Assembly (NCBI GenBank): GCA_018661465.1
Contig: JABJIC010000030.1
Location: 186,001 to 250,000, forward strand
Length of the DNA: 64,000 nt
Direction: 5' to 3'
Origin: Gammaproteobacteria bacterium
Lineage (GTDB): Bacteria; Pseudomonadota; Gammaproteobacteria; Pseudomonadales; Pseudohongiellaceae
Shown here: one piece after another, positions 52,498-61,639 of the stretch
Numbering within the stretch: the first letter of the stretch is position 1
How the letters are laid out: the number at the start of each line of letters is the position of its first letter
Position numbers and translations under genes: made by a program
The notes under the pieces: generated by a model
Database searches by the model: none
Seen by the model: only the letters and a program-made list of their open reading frames with translations
Told to the model about the DNA's origin: nothing

Positions 52498-54660
52498 ATG
52501 ATAGAGAAAGTACTGCGGCGGTTTTTGAGCGTTAGTTTGTTAGCAGTCTGTTTGATATCCAGCGCAATGGCGCAACAGGATGTACAGCAAGAGACTGATG
52601 AGAATTCAAATGTCACCTATTCGGCAAATTATTTTGCTGAATTCAATCCTTTAACAGTTAATGACATGTTGGATCGAGTGCCGGGCATAGATTTGATCCT
52701 GGAACAAGGATTCAACTCTTCCAGCTTTGGTGGTGGTAATCGCGGACTGGGATCCAGCGCTCAAATTCTAATCGATGGCAAACGCCTTGCCGGCAAAGCC
52801 AACGAGGCAAGAAGTCAGCTCGATAGAATCTCTGCAGACCAGGTGGAATCCATCGAAATTGTTCGTGGTACCTCAAGCGATCTTGATGTGCAAAACAGCG
52901 GGCAACTGGTAAATATAATTTTGCGCAGTGCGCAGACACGATCGAGCTTGACCACGGAGCTCAATGCAACCCACTTCTTCGATGGTGAAATTGAACCAGG
53001 CGGCTCTATTGCCTGGACAGGTCAAAGCGGACGCCTGAGTTATTTAGTAAGTGGTGGACTAAGAACCGGCTATCGTCATACAGAGAATATTGAAACCAGC
53101 TTTAATGGAGACCTTTCTCCAAATGATACACGCGATGAGGATCGCTACTCTGATCAACAAACCTATTCCTTTAATAGCAATCTTGCCTATGCTTTGAGTA
53201 ACGGTGACAGGATTGCATTTAACTTGCTCTACAATGACAGCGACCCACCTCAAAGTCTGTTTCGTACTACCACAGATTTTAACGCGGCGACTCCGATAGT
53301 TAGCTATGTAAGGGAGTCCACTTCTGCCACATCGGAAGATTGGGAATTCGGTGGTGACTACGAACATGGCTTTGAAAATGGCAATAGATTCAAATTTCTT
53401 TTCATCGTCAATGAGAAAGAACGCACGGCAACTCGGGAGAGATATGCCTCCACTTTGTTAGGAGGAACTGAATCAAAAAATTTGTTTCTAGATACTACAA
53501 GCCGCAATCAGGAAAAAATTGGGCGAGGATCATACACCCTAAATTTGTCTGCCAGCCAAGGGCTCGAAGTGGGCTTGGAAGCAGCGCAGACCACTCAAGA
53601 TTCAGGATTGCGATTGGGATTGCCTAGCGGTGGGGAAGGTTCGCCAAATTTTGGTGGCCTCTCCCCAATTCCATTTCCTAATGCATTTTCAACTGTTGAG
53701 GAAGTTCGCTACGAACCCTTTGCTATTCATAACTGGCAGATCAATGAGCGTATGTCCCTGGAAAGTTCATTGGTAGCAGAATACTCGGAGATCGAACAAA
53801 AGGGTGATGTGAATAACAAGCGCGATTTCGACTTCATAAAGCCAAAGTTGGATTATCGTTTCGATGTGAGTACCTCTGTGCAATTTAATGCAAGCTTGGA
53901 AAAAGTTGTGTCGCAGCTTAGCTTTGCGGACTTCTCGAGGGCAACCAATGACAGTGATGATGATCAAGACACAATAGCCGGTAATCCTGAACTGGTGCCG
54001 GAAGAGAGCTTAAGGCTGGAGGCCGGCGTGGACCTTAGGCTGCCAAATGATGGAGGGGCGATAAATTTGCGAGCCTTCTATTATGATTTTGACAACAAAA
54101 TCGGCAGAGTCGATGCATCAACTGTTATTACCGATCCTCAGTCAACCAATGGCAATGTCGGTCCTGCAAAGTCTTACGGCTTAGCAAGTAATCTCAGTTT
54201 GCGCCTGGGATTCCTGGGTATGCCAACAGCATTGCTAACTGCTGCGCTGACAGTGCAGGAATCCAGTATTAAGAACGATCTTTTCCCAACGGAAAATGAC
54301 TTGCGTTTTCCTCCTTATGATCGAGGAGGTTTCCGTATAGGATTTCGCCAAGATGTCTCGGCATTGGCTCTTAGCTATGGTCTTAACTACAACTCAAGAA
54401 TTAACGGCAACCGTACCTTGCACGACATTAATAATCGCGCTGAATTGGTGTTTCCAAGCAACCTGAGTGTTTTTGTTGAGAGAGTTTGGTTTGGTGGACT
54501 AAGCTATAGATTCGAAGGTCGTAACCTCGAAGATTTTGAAGGCTGTGGTGAGCGGCGTCGATTCAATGGATATCTTCGTGATGGGATATTACAGGAGATT
54601 GAATTTCCTTGTTCCAGAAGTGGAATGCAATTTGTGCTCAAAATCAGAGGTACATTTTGA
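52498..54660 (+). CDS. TonB-dependent outer-membrane receptor
   Basis: The 720-residue product has a signal peptide cleaved near 'AMAQ'. The plug domain spans about 40-170: 'FNPLTVNDMLDRVPGIDLIL', 'GSSAQILIDGKRLAGK' and 'ADQVESIEIVRGTSSDLDVQ'. A 22-strand-type barrel follows, with strands rich in aromatic girdles and the C-terminus 'FVLKIRGTF'. It imports a scarce or bulky ligand using TonB energy. The run of catabolic genes behind it (SDR, GST, CoA-transferases) suggests an organic substrate. The receptor remnant at 18264 is a relative. Confidence 0.92.
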   Translation: MIEKVLRRFLSVSLLAVCLISSAMAQQDVQQETDENSNVTYSANYFAEFNPLTVNDMLDRVPGIDLILEQGFNSSSFGGGNRGLGSSAQILIDGKRLAGKANEARSQLDRISADQVESIEIVRGTSSDLDVQNSGQLVNIILRSAQTRSSLTTELNATHFFDGEIEPGGSIAWTGQSGRLSYLVSGGLRTGYRHTENIETSFNGDLSPNDTRDEDRYSDQQTYSFNSNLAYALSNGDRIAFNLLYNDSDPPQSLFRTTTDFNAATPIVSYVRESTSATSEDWEFGGDYEHGFENGNRFKFLFIVNEKERTATRERYASTLLGGTESKNLFLDTTSRNQEKIGRGSYTLNLSASQGLEVGLEAAQTTQDSGLRLGLPSGGEGSPNFGGLSPIPFPNAFSTVEEVRYEPFAIHNWQINERMSLESSLVAEYSEIEQKGDVNNKRDFDFIKPKLDYRFDVSTSVQFNASLEKVVSQLSFADFSRATNDSDDDQDTIAGNPELVPEESLRLEAGVDLRLPNDGGAINLRAFYYDFDNKIGRVDASTVITDPQSTNGNVGPAKSYGLASNLSLRLGFLGMPTALLTAALTVQESSIKNDLFPTENDLRFPPYDRGGFRIGFRQDVSALALSYGLNYNSRINGNRTLHDINNRAELVFPSNLSVFVERVWFGGLSYRFEGRNLEDFEGCGERRRFNGYLRDGILQEIEFPCSRSGMQFVLKIRGTF

Positions 54661-54749
54661 TGTGTACCGGGCTGGGTTAACGAGATCTCCAGTATTTTTG
54701 GGAGAGTTTCGAGAAATAGTAATCGACTGATCAAAAAGAGGAATAAGGG

Positions 54750-55514
54750 ATGAAACCTGTTTGTATGGTTATTGGAGCAGGTGCCGGTATTGGTGGCACC
54801 GTAGGCAAGCGATTCGCGCAGGAAAATTATCATTCTGTACTGTGCCGGCGAAGCGATAAAGAAGGCCTTGAAAAACTGGTTTCTCAAATACAGGACAACG
54901 GTGACGATGCGTCCGGGTTTCTTCTTAATGCGGTTGAAGAAGATAGTATTGAAGAGCGTATTGCAGCTGTAGAATCAGATATTGGCCCTATCGAAGTACT
55001 GGTATTTAATCTTGGTGCTCAGATTGGCAATCGCTCCCTCGAAGATACCTCAGCCAAGGTGTTTGAACTGGGCTGGAGAATGGCAACGCTTGCTCTTTTT
55101 CGAACAGCATCCGCACTATTGCCACTAATGGAAAAACGGGGTGGAGGTACTATGCTGGTTACATCATCCACCGCTGCTGTCCGAGGAAATGCTTTTCAAC
55201 ATTCCCATGCCGCTGCAATGGGCGGCCGACGTATGCTCTGCCAATCATTAAGTGCGGAATATGCAAGTAAAGGTGTTCATGTGGCGCACATCGTTATAGA
55301 TGGCTCTGTTGATGCACCTGATACACTGGGTAAAATGTTGGGTGCTGAAAAATTTCAGCAACTAAGAGAAGAAAAAGGAATGGGGCAGGATGGCTTGATG
55401 CTGCCAGAGAAAATTGCAGAGACATATTTACACCTTCATCGGCAACATCGTTCCGTATGGACTCACGAATTAGACTTGCGTTCATTTTCAGACTTGGCCT
55501 GGTGGAATCACTAG
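54750..55514 (+). CDS. SDR-family protein with atypical active site
   Basis: The 254-residue product has the Rossmann signature 'VCMVIGAGAGIGGTVGKRF' and the 'VLVFNLGAQIGNRSL' segment of short-chain dehydrogenases. In the active site the Ser is kept ('LVTSSTAAVRGNAF'), but the Tyr-x-x-x-Lys reads 'HSHAAAMGGRRML', so the catalytic Lys is Met and the Tyr is missing. 'GVHVAHIVIDGSVDAP' is typical of a divergent SDR subgroup that lacks the Tyr. It may act on CoA-linked or other substrates by another mechanism, or be non-catalytic. AGGAATAAGGG precedes the ATG. Confidence 0.87.
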   Translation: MKPVCMVIGAGAGIGGTVGKRFAQENYHSVLCRRSDKEGLEKLVSQIQDNGDDASGFLLNAVEEDSIEERIAAVESDIGPIEVLVFNLGAQIGNRSLEDTSAKVFELGWRMATLALFRTASALLPLMEKRGGGTMLVTSSTAAVRGNAFQHSHAAAMGGRRMLCQSLSAEYASKGVHVAHIVIDGSVDAPDTLGKMLGAEKFQQLREEKGMGQDGLMLPEKIAETYLHLHRQHRSVWTHELDLRSFSDLAWWNH

Positions 55515-55599
55515 GTGGAATCTAACAATAGTGGTAATACTTTTGCTAACTTTGTCGCCGTTTGTTTTCTAAGCTTCTATTTATGAATACCAAATTTCT

Positions 55600-56232
55600 A
55601 TGAATGATCCAGACATTACTCTTTGGGGAGCAGGCACTAGTCGCACAATACGGCCAATTTGGATTGCTGAAGAGCTTGGTCTGAGTTATACATTGAAGCC
55701 GATAGGGCCGAGAACCGGGGAAACTCAAACTGAGAGCTATACTCAAATTAATCCCAAGCAGAAAATCCCTGCTCTTGAAGATGGTGAATTGCTACTTTCG
55801 GAAAGTGTGGCTATATGTTGTTATTTGGTAAATCGATATGGCTCGTCGGCCACGATAGCTCCACCTGCTTCTGTTGAAGAACAAGCGAAGCTAGATGAAT
55901 GGCTCAGTTTTATTTATGGCGAGCTTGACGAAACCAGTCTTTATGTCTTGAGACGTCACGAAGCTCTGGCGTCCATCTACGGCGAGGCTCCTGGTGCTAT
56001 TGAGGCAGCAAGAGCATATTTTCGGAAACAGGTTGCTGTTGCTGATAAGCATTTGCGAGACAATCAGTTTCTTGTGAATAACAAATTTGGTGTTTCCGAT
56101 GTTTTTCTGACTACCTGCCTTGGCTGGGCAGTGTCATGCGGCATCGATTTGACAGGCAATTTAGAGAGCTATCAGAAGCGGATGACTGATAGATCTGCGT
56201 ATCAGGCAGCAAAAGCACAAAACACGAAGTAG
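55600..56232 (+). CDS. Glutathione S-transferase family protein
   Basis: The 210-residue product has the thioredoxin-fold N-terminal domain 'DITLWGAGTSRTIRPIWIAEELGLSY'. The cis-Pro/glutathione motif is 'NPKQKIPALEDGELLLSESVAICCYL', with 'ESVAI' as the gamma-glutamyl-binding turn. The helical C-terminal domain has 'NKFGVSDVFLTTCLGWAVSCG' (N-capping Asp). The catalytic residue is probably the Ser or Thr of 'AGTSRT'. In this catabolic run it may do thiol conjugation, isomerisation or ether cleavage; substrate unknown. Confidence 0.9.
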   Translation: MNDPDITLWGAGTSRTIRPIWIAEELGLSYTLKPIGPRTGETQTESYTQINPKQKIPALEDGELLLSESVAICCYLVNRYGSSATIAPPASVEEQAKLDEWLSFIYGELDETSLYVLRRHEALASIYGEAPGAIEAARAYFRKQVAVADKHLRDNQFLVNNKFGVSDVFLTTCLGWAVSCGIDLTGNLESYQKRMTDRSAYQAAKAQNTK

Positions 56233-56255
56233 TCTGTAGCAAAAAGGCAAAAACA

Positions 56256-57455
56256 ATGGGACCTTTACACGGAATAAAAGTTTTGGATTTGACCAGTATG
56301 GTTTCAGGTCCGGTCGCGGCAATGATGCTGGGCGATCAGGGCGCAGACGTTATAAAAGTCGAGCCAACTCATGGTGAACAATTGCGGCACACGGGTGAGC
56401 AGCACAACGAGATAGCGCCGACGTTCTACTCTTGCAATCGCAACAAGAAATCTCTGGCACTCGACCTTAAGAGCGATGCTGGAAAGGAAGTGCTTTGGAA
56501 ACTCATAGATGATGCCGATGTACTGCTGCAAAATTTTCGACCGGGTGCTATCGAGCGAATGGGTTTTGCTGAGGAAAAAGTGAGGAAGCGCAACTCAGGT
56601 ATTATCTTTGTCTCTATAAGCGGATTTGGGGAGAAAGGTCCTTACGCTCACAAACGGGTTTATGACCCGATTGTGCAGGGTCTTTCGGGAGCCACCGACA
56701 TACAGATGAATCGGGATACAGGAAGGCCCGGCATGTTCCGAATAATTATCGCCGACAAAATTTCTGCCCTAACAGCAGCCCAGGCGATTTCGAGTGCGTT
56801 GTTTCATCGAGAGAGGTCTGGAAACAGAGAGGGCCAGCACATTAAGTTGTCTATGTTGGATGCCTCAATCGCCTTTTTCTGGCCTGAGGGTATGAGCGGT
56901 TTAACCTTCGCCGAGAAGGAAGAGAACCATAAGAAGTCATTCTCATCCATCGATCTGGTATATGAGAGCAATGATGGTTATATCACCCTCAGCACAATTT
57001 CAAATAAAGAATGGGAAGGCTTATGTGTTGCTCTAGATCGAAAGGAGCTTATCAATGACGAGCGTTTCGCCACAGCCATAGCCCGCAGGCGGAATGTCGC
57101 GGAAAGACGAGAGATAGTGGGCGAAGAAATTTCAAAACGACCTACAAAAGAATTACTGGAAACTCTGGATGTCCATGACGTGCCGTGCGCTCCCTTGCTA
57201 AGCCGGCAAGAGATTTTGGATCACCCTCAGATAGTGGAGGGTGGAACAATCTGTCGGGAGGTAGTAGAAGGATTTGGGGAGGTGCGTCAACCGATCCCTG
57301 CTGCGCAATTTCAATTGACAGAAAGCTCTCTGCGAATGCCTGCCCCTAAACTGGGACAGCATAGTCTGGAGATACTAGCTAACCTTGGATATAGCGAAAC
57401 TGAACGCGATGAGCTAGTTGACAAGAACATCGTTCGTCAGGCGCAGGCGAGCTAG
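56256..57455 (+). CDS. CaiB/BaiF family (class III) CoA-transferase
   Basis: The 399-residue product starts 'GPLHGIKVLDLTSMVSGPVAAMMLGDQGADVIKVE', the CaiB/BaiF signature, and has 'NRNKKSLALDLKS', 'DVLLQNFRPGAIERMG' and 'SISGFGEKGPYAH'. The catalytic Asp that forms the acyl anhydride is the one in 'RIIIADKISALTAAQAI'. It transfers CoA between carboxylic acids in the cytoplasm. It begins 23 bases after the GST gene, in an apparent operon SDR-GST-CoA-transferase. The acid acted on is unknown. Confidence 0.93.
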   Translation: MGPLHGIKVLDLTSMVSGPVAAMMLGDQGADVIKVEPTHGEQLRHTGEQHNEIAPTFYSCNRNKKSLALDLKSDAGKEVLWKLIDDADVLLQNFRPGAIERMGFAEEKVRKRNSGIIFVSISGFGEKGPYAHKRVYDPIVQGLSGATDIQMNRDTGRPGMFRIIIADKISALTAAQAISSALFHRERSGNREGQHIKLSMLDASIAFFWPEGMSGLTFAEKEENHKKSFSSIDLVYESNDGYITLSTISNKEWEGLCVALDRKELINDERFATAIARRRNVAERREIVGEEISKRPTKELLETLDVHDVPCAPLLSRQEILDHPQIVEGGTICREVVEGFGEVRQPIPAAQFQLTESSLRMPAPKLGQHSLEILANLGYSETERDELVDKNIVRQAQAS

Positions 57456-57473
57456 GTGAAGAATTAGAGAGAA

Positions 57474-57530
57474 GAATTAAAGCGGACATAATTATTTGCT
57501 ATTTGAAATAAATCTGTCCCTTTTTAATTC
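57474..57530. repeat. Long imperfect inverted repeat (GAATTAAA..GGACA / TGTCC..TTTAATTC)
   Basis: GAATTAAAGCGGACATAATTATTT pairs with AAATAAATCTGTCCCTTTTTAATTC with few mismatches. It starts 19 bases after the CoA-transferase stop. It may serve as a terminator, but the 'GGACA...TGTCC' core is shared with the repeat at 23018-23049, so it may be a mobile palindromic repeat. Confidence 0.7.
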
Positions 57531-57599
57531 CCTTTTCTAAATCGAGAGTGTACAAACAAATAGTAGATCTATCCTTATTTACTCTGCGGAGAGAGAGTT

Positions 57600-58646
57600 A
57601 TGAATTTTCAGCTTGTTCAAGGCGCATCCAATAGTTTCAATAAACTATCGCTATTATGCGTGATACTAGCTACTAGCCTGGTGTCTTCGCTGGTCACAGC
57701 AGAAGATGCAGACTGGACCCCTCCCCGAACCATCTTTGGCGTACCGGATCTGCAGGGGTATTGGACCAATATGTCGCAAACGCCATTCGAGCGACCGGTG
57801 GCTCTGGGAACGCAGAGCAGCTACACCGAAGAAGAAGCCGCGAAGATGGAAGCCCAGATAGCCCTGCTGGACACTTTGCGCTTCTTGCCGAGTGATCCCG
57901 ATCGTGGGGCACCTCCGGCGGGTGAATTTGACGAATTAGGCACGGATCTCGCCTTCATCCCAGAATTGGGGGGCAAGGTTGCCGAATTTTATGGGGAATA
58001 CCGTACTTCCTTGATCATCGATCCACCCGATGGGCGCTTGCCGCTACGTGAAGACAGCGTGGATATTTATGATGAATGGCGCGCCGCAGGCTTTGGTGAT
58101 TACGATGGCCCCGAAATTCGACCCGTAAGTGAGCGTTGCGTGCTGACAGGAGCGCCTCTCCCGCAAATGCTTCGACTGCAGGGTGATAATTTTCAGATTG
58201 TTCAGACTAATGAATATGTGGTGATACTCAACGAATATGGCTATGAGACGCGTATTATTCGTTTAAATAGCAAACATCCCCTTAATGGTTTTAATAAATG
58301 GATGGGAGATTCAATCGGCCACTTCGAAGGCGATACCTTGGTGGTTCATACGAAAAATTTCAGACCAGAACAATCCATGGCTTGGGGCGACTTATATCCT
58401 TATCTGAAATCATCGGATCAGCTCGAGGTTACCGAACGCTTCACTATGATGTCCGGGAGTGGCTTGAAGTACAGCTATGTGGCTTCCGATCCAGAAATCT
58501 ATACTCAGTCTTTCACCGTGGAAACTCCATTTGAGCGATTGCCTGAAGGTCAGCGCTTCTATGAGTTTGCTTGCCACGAAGGTAACTATTCGATGAAAAA
58601 CATCATGTCCGGTGCTAGACGACAGGAATTGGACAAGCAGGATTAA
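57600..58646 (+). CDS. Secreted PDLQG/ACHEGN-family protein, copy 4
   Basis: The 348-residue product has a signal peptide ('LSLLCVILATSLVSSLVTA'), with GGAGAGAG upstream of the ATG. The family motifs are 'IFGVPDLQGYWTNMSQTPFERP', 'RTSLIIDPPDGRLPL', 'DGPEIRPVSERCV', 'WMGDSIGHFEGDTLVVHT' and 'YEFACHEGNYSMKNIMSGA'. The 'YNN' motif is replaced by 'QGDNFQIVQ'. It lies between two CoA-transferase genes, the clearest hint that the family is tied to catabolism. Function unknown. Confidence 0.82.
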   Translation: MNFQLVQGASNSFNKLSLLCVILATSLVSSLVTAEDADWTPPRTIFGVPDLQGYWTNMSQTPFERPVALGTQSSYTEEEAAKMEAQIALLDTLRFLPSDPDRGAPPAGEFDELGTDLAFIPELGGKVAEFYGEYRTSLIIDPPDGRLPLREDSVDIYDEWRAAGFGDYDGPEIRPVSERCVLTGAPLPQMLRLQGDNFQIVQTNEYVVILNEYGYETRIIRLNSKHPLNGFNKWMGDSIGHFEGDTLVVHTKNFRPEQSMAWGDLYPYLKSSDQLEVTERFTMMSGSGLKYSYVASDPEIYTQSFTVETPFERLPEGQRFYEFACHEGNYSMKNIMSGARRQELDKQD

Positions 58647-58973
58647 CTTATCTGGTTCTTTTGTCAGAGGAGTGGCGTCAATATACTTGCCAGCTACGTT
58701 GGCATGGGCTCGCGCGTTTACAGCGTTGGTAGTAGAAATTAGTCGACAGTCTTATGGGGTGTGCTGGCATTAATCGCATGTGAGATTGTGTATGTCGATG
58801 GTTTCTTATCGGCTGTCATTCTTACAGCCAATGCTTCATGCTAAGCTCAATTCAATGTTCTAATCTCGGTGTAAATCGTTAGTTCAATTTCCTAACACTG
58901 TTTAGCGGGATTGAACCTTGGATGCTGCGATTGTTAAACCTCTCGATCCTTCAAATTACAGGCGATGCTGTTC
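58647..58973. other. 327-bp intergenic region with a possible decayed membrane-protein fragment
   Basis: No intact gene. One frame around 58690-58845 reads 'ILASYVGMGSRVYSVGSRN', a stop, then 'STVLWGVLALIACEIVYVDG', which has a membrane-protein flavour. It could be a remnant or chance. The promoter of the following CoA-transferase should also lie here. Confidence 0.3.
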
Positions 58974-60140
58974 ATGAGTACAAAGAAACCTCTCGAAGGT
59001 TATAAGGTTGTAGACTTCTCCGCTGTATTCGCAGGACCAATCTGTTCCCGTTATTTATTGGACTGCGGTGCCGATGTGATCAAGGTGGAAACTCCTGCCG
59101 TTGGCGATCTCACTAGGGGCGTCGATGGAATAAGCCGTGTGTTCAGTCATTTTAATGCGGGCAAGCGTAGTATCGCCGTCAACCTTAAAAGTGAGGCTGG
59201 CCAGATCTTAGTGAAAAGGCTAATAAGTGATGCTGATATCGTCATTGAAAATTTTCGCCCTGGCATCATGGCCAAGTTTGGCTTGGACTATGAAAGCCTC
59301 AAAAAAGAAAACCCTAAATTAGTCTATTGTTCCATTTCAGGTTTTGGGCAGTCAGGTCCCTACGTGAATCGCGCCGCCTACGCCCCCATCGTACATGCCG
59401 CCAGTGGTTTTGACAGTGTTCAAACTAGCGCCCAGGGAGATGAAAATCTTCGCCCTCCCAACTGGGATATTATGGTCGCCGATATTCTGACCGGCACTTA
59501 TGCTTTCGCTGCCATCCAATCTGCACTGTTGGGCTTGGAACGGCATGGGGTCGGGGAACTCATCGATGTAAGCATGATGGAATCGATGATGAGCCTGATT
59601 CCGGCGCACATCCAGGCTGCACAGATGGAAGAACCGGCGGTGATTGGCCGCTTCCACCCGGTGAAGGTGAAAGATGGTTTTGTAATGTTATGCGTGGTGT
59701 CGGACAAGAACCTGGAGAGTTTGTCTAAGGCTCTGAACAGACCAGATTTGTTATCAGATCCGCGCTTCGTGCGGGGGCCGAGATCGGCGAACTTCAATCA
59801 ACTGGCGATGGAAGTTGAACAGTGGTCTGAGACGCTTACCGCACACGAATGTGAAGAGGCTCTGAATCTTGCCGGAGTACCTTGCAGCATTTATCAGCAA
59901 GTAGAAGATTTGTTTGCTCATCCGCAAGTGGTAGAACGAAATTCATTTACGTCTCTGTCTAATGATCAGCTGGGTGAATTTCTGATTCAGAATATGCCAG
60001 TCAAATTTAGTCAATCTGACAATGCAGCATCTACTTGGGCGGCGAGGTTGGGGGAGCATACTGATGAAGTGTTGAGGGAGAGCTTGAAGTTAGACGCGAC
60101 GCAGATCGATGAGTTGCGTGATGGTGGGATTGTTGCTTGA
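58974..60140 (+). CDS. CaiB/BaiF family (class III) CoA-transferase (second copy)
   Basis: The start is the ATG at 58974 ('MSTKKPLEGYKVVDFSAVFAGP') or 58965. The product has 388 residues with 'SRYLLDCGADVIKVETPAVGD', 'NAGKRSIAVNLKSEAG', 'DIVIENFRPGIMAKFGLDY' and 'SISGFGQSGPYVN'. The catalytic Asp lies in 'NWDIMVADILTGTYAFAAI'. It differs clearly from the copy at 56256 and so probably acts on another acid or acceptor. It follows the PDLQG gene after a 327-base gap. Confidence 0.93.
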   Translation: MSTKKPLEGYKVVDFSAVFAGPICSRYLLDCGADVIKVETPAVGDLTRGVDGISRVFSHFNAGKRSIAVNLKSEAGQILVKRLISDADIVIENFRPGIMAKFGLDYESLKKENPKLVYCSISGFGQSGPYVNRAAYAPIVHAASGFDSVQTSAQGDENLRPPNWDIMVADILTGTYAFAAIQSALLGLERHGVGELIDVSMMESMMSLIPAHIQAAQMEEPAVIGRFHPVKVKDGFVMLCVVSDKNLESLSKALNRPDLLSDPRFVRGPRSANFNQLAMEVEQWSETLTAHECEEALNLAGVPCSIYQQVEDLFAHPQVVERNSFTSLSNDQLGEFLIQNMPVKFSQSDNAASTWAARLGEHTDEVLRESLKLDATQIDELRDGGIVA

Positions 60141-60215
60141 AGGCATGGGTGAAGTTGGTGGAATCAAAGAGATTAAAGTAATTTGATTCTAGTAATTGTC
60201 GTTTAGAGTCGTCAA

Positions 60216-60229
60216 TCAAAATATTTTGA
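60216..60229. repeat. Perfect palindrome TCAAAATATTTTGA
   Basis: A 14-base perfect palindrome within 'GTCAATCAAAATATTTTGACC', between convergent genes. The surroundings repeat 'AATCAAA' and 'TTTGAT' several times. It may be part of a dispersed palindromic repeat or the end of a decayed element. Confidence 0.5.
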
Positions 60230-60276
60230 CCCCTTTGATCCTAATCGACCCGCAACCGACTAAGTATGTCTCTCTG

Positions 60277-61179
60277 CTAATCAGTAGGGGACGCAGTCAG
60301 AAACCTAAACCAACCGGCTACCTTTTCTAGATTTTTATAGTTTGACTGTGGCAGGTAGTGCTCTTCGATTTCCTGCTCATTCAAATGAGTATTGATACGC
60401 AACCCCATCTCATTCAAGTATTGTGTTACCTGAGAGTCATCAATGGTGAATTTAAACGGCTCCGCTTGGCGGTACTTGGCCCACGTTTCGCGCCAGGTTT
60501 TTACACCGTAGTATTTATCTACATCGCTGTCGGCAATGGTGGCAATATAATCAAATACCAACAGGCTCTCCTTGTTTTCACACGTGCTGACGAACTGCAA
60601 TGTAGCATCAACCGCTGCTTGCTCCAGGTACATACTCACCCCTTCCCACAAGAACACAGTCTTAACTTTACTATCGTATCCAGCCTTCTGTAGAACCTCC
60701 GGCAATGATTCGAGATTGAAATTGATAGACGCAAAATTTAGATTTTCCGGGATAGATATTCCAGCTTGCTGTAAGCACTTCTTCTTTCTATTTTGAGTGG
60801 TCGCTATGTCTAGCTCGATGATCTTGCATTCTGAACATTGGTCGGCAAAACGGTACGCACGAGTATCAAAACCTGCGCCGAGTATAACAAGTTGTTTCGT
60901 GCCCTCTTTCATCGCACTCAATAATTGATGGTCGAAAAATGCAGTCCTTGCTAGCACATACTCAAATCCCCCGGGAGTGAACTTTCTACTCTTTTTTATC
61001 CCTAGTTTTCTTATAAAGCCAAACTTGACGAGGAATTTATGTGATGCGCTAATAAAATGCTCAGCCAAGTAGTCTGAGCCGATATTTGTTTCAGGATACT
61101 CTTTGCTCGCAACCGCTCGGTAACCCGCAGCCACCTCTGCTGTTTCTGAATGTTGGTGTTCTACACCCGCCTTCGACAT
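60277..61179 (-). CDS. Class I SAM-dependent methyltransferase (leucine carboxyl methyltransferase-like)
   Basis: The 300-residue product belongs to the TIGR00027/LCMT-like group. 'QLVILGAGFDTRAYRF' is motif I for SAM binding, 'CKIIELDIATTQNRKK' is motif II, and 'VKTVFLWEGVSMYLEQAAVDATL' is the family-typical later motif. 'FDHQLLSAMKEGTKQ' matches the helix before motif I. It probably O-methylates a carboxyl or hydroxyl group. GGAGAG precedes the ATG. It follows a small lipoprotein gene by 13 bases on the same strand. Confidence 0.88.
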   Translation of the reverse strand: MSKAGVEHQHSETAEVAAGYRAVASKEYPETNIGSDYLAEHFISASHKFLVKFGFIRKLGIKKSRKFTPGGFEYVLARTAFFDHQLLSAMKEGTKQLVILGAGFDTRAYRFADQCSECKIIELDIATTQNRKKKCLQQAGISIPENLNFASINFNLESLPEVLQKAGYDSKVKTVFLWEGVSMYLEQAAVDATLQFVSTCENKESLLVFDYIATIADSDVDKYYGVKTWRETWAKYRQAEPFKFTIDDSQVTQYLNEMGLRINTHLNEQEIEEHYLPQSNYKNLEKVAGWFRFLTASPTD

Positions 61180-61192
61180 GCCTTTTCTCTCC

Positions 61193-61513
61193 TCAATTAC
61201 TTCTTATATACGCGAGCCTGACGTCCGTGTAAATCTTATCGACCTCGTCACCATCGGCCATTAAAATAGTAATTAGATTACCATCGCTGAGAGTGTGCCA
61301 AATATTATTCTTTTCAAATAAGTCGAGTACCTCATCTCTGATTTCTTTATTTCTTAATCTGAAGCTATCGGTTTCTAAGGCGCCAACTTCACTGTTTCCC
61401 TGGTCGCTAGCTCTAGTTTGATCTTCGATTGTTTCTCCAGGTGCTATAGCTTCGCGACTAGAGTCGCAGCTAGTTAGAAAAGCGATTAGGATAAGTATTG
61501 ATTGAATTCTCAT
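61193..61513 (-). CDS. Small lipoprotein of unknown function
   Basis: The 106-residue product has a lipoprotein signal 'ILILIAFLTSCDSSREA' (lipobox LTSC). Asp at +2 suggests inner-membrane retention. The mature part has an acidic linker and a helical C-terminal segment, 'NKEIRDEVLDLFEKNNIWH'. It is encoded just upstream of the methyltransferase with a 13-base gap, a likely two-gene operon. I do not recognise the family. Confidence 0.68.
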   Translation of the reverse strand: MRIQSILILIAFLTSCDSSREAIAPGETIEDQTRASDQGNSEVGALETDSFRLRNKEIRDEVLDLFEKNNIWHTLSDGNLITILMADGDEVDKIYTDVRLAYIRSN

Positions 61514-61639
61514 TTAGCTCACTTATTGTAAGGCTGTTCCGAAAAGGCTATTTTTGAGATAGTGATGCGTTAACTCCCAAAGTGTCAGAATTTGATGGTG
61601 ACTTCCACCTAAATGTACAAACGGCACAGGGTTTTTTGG

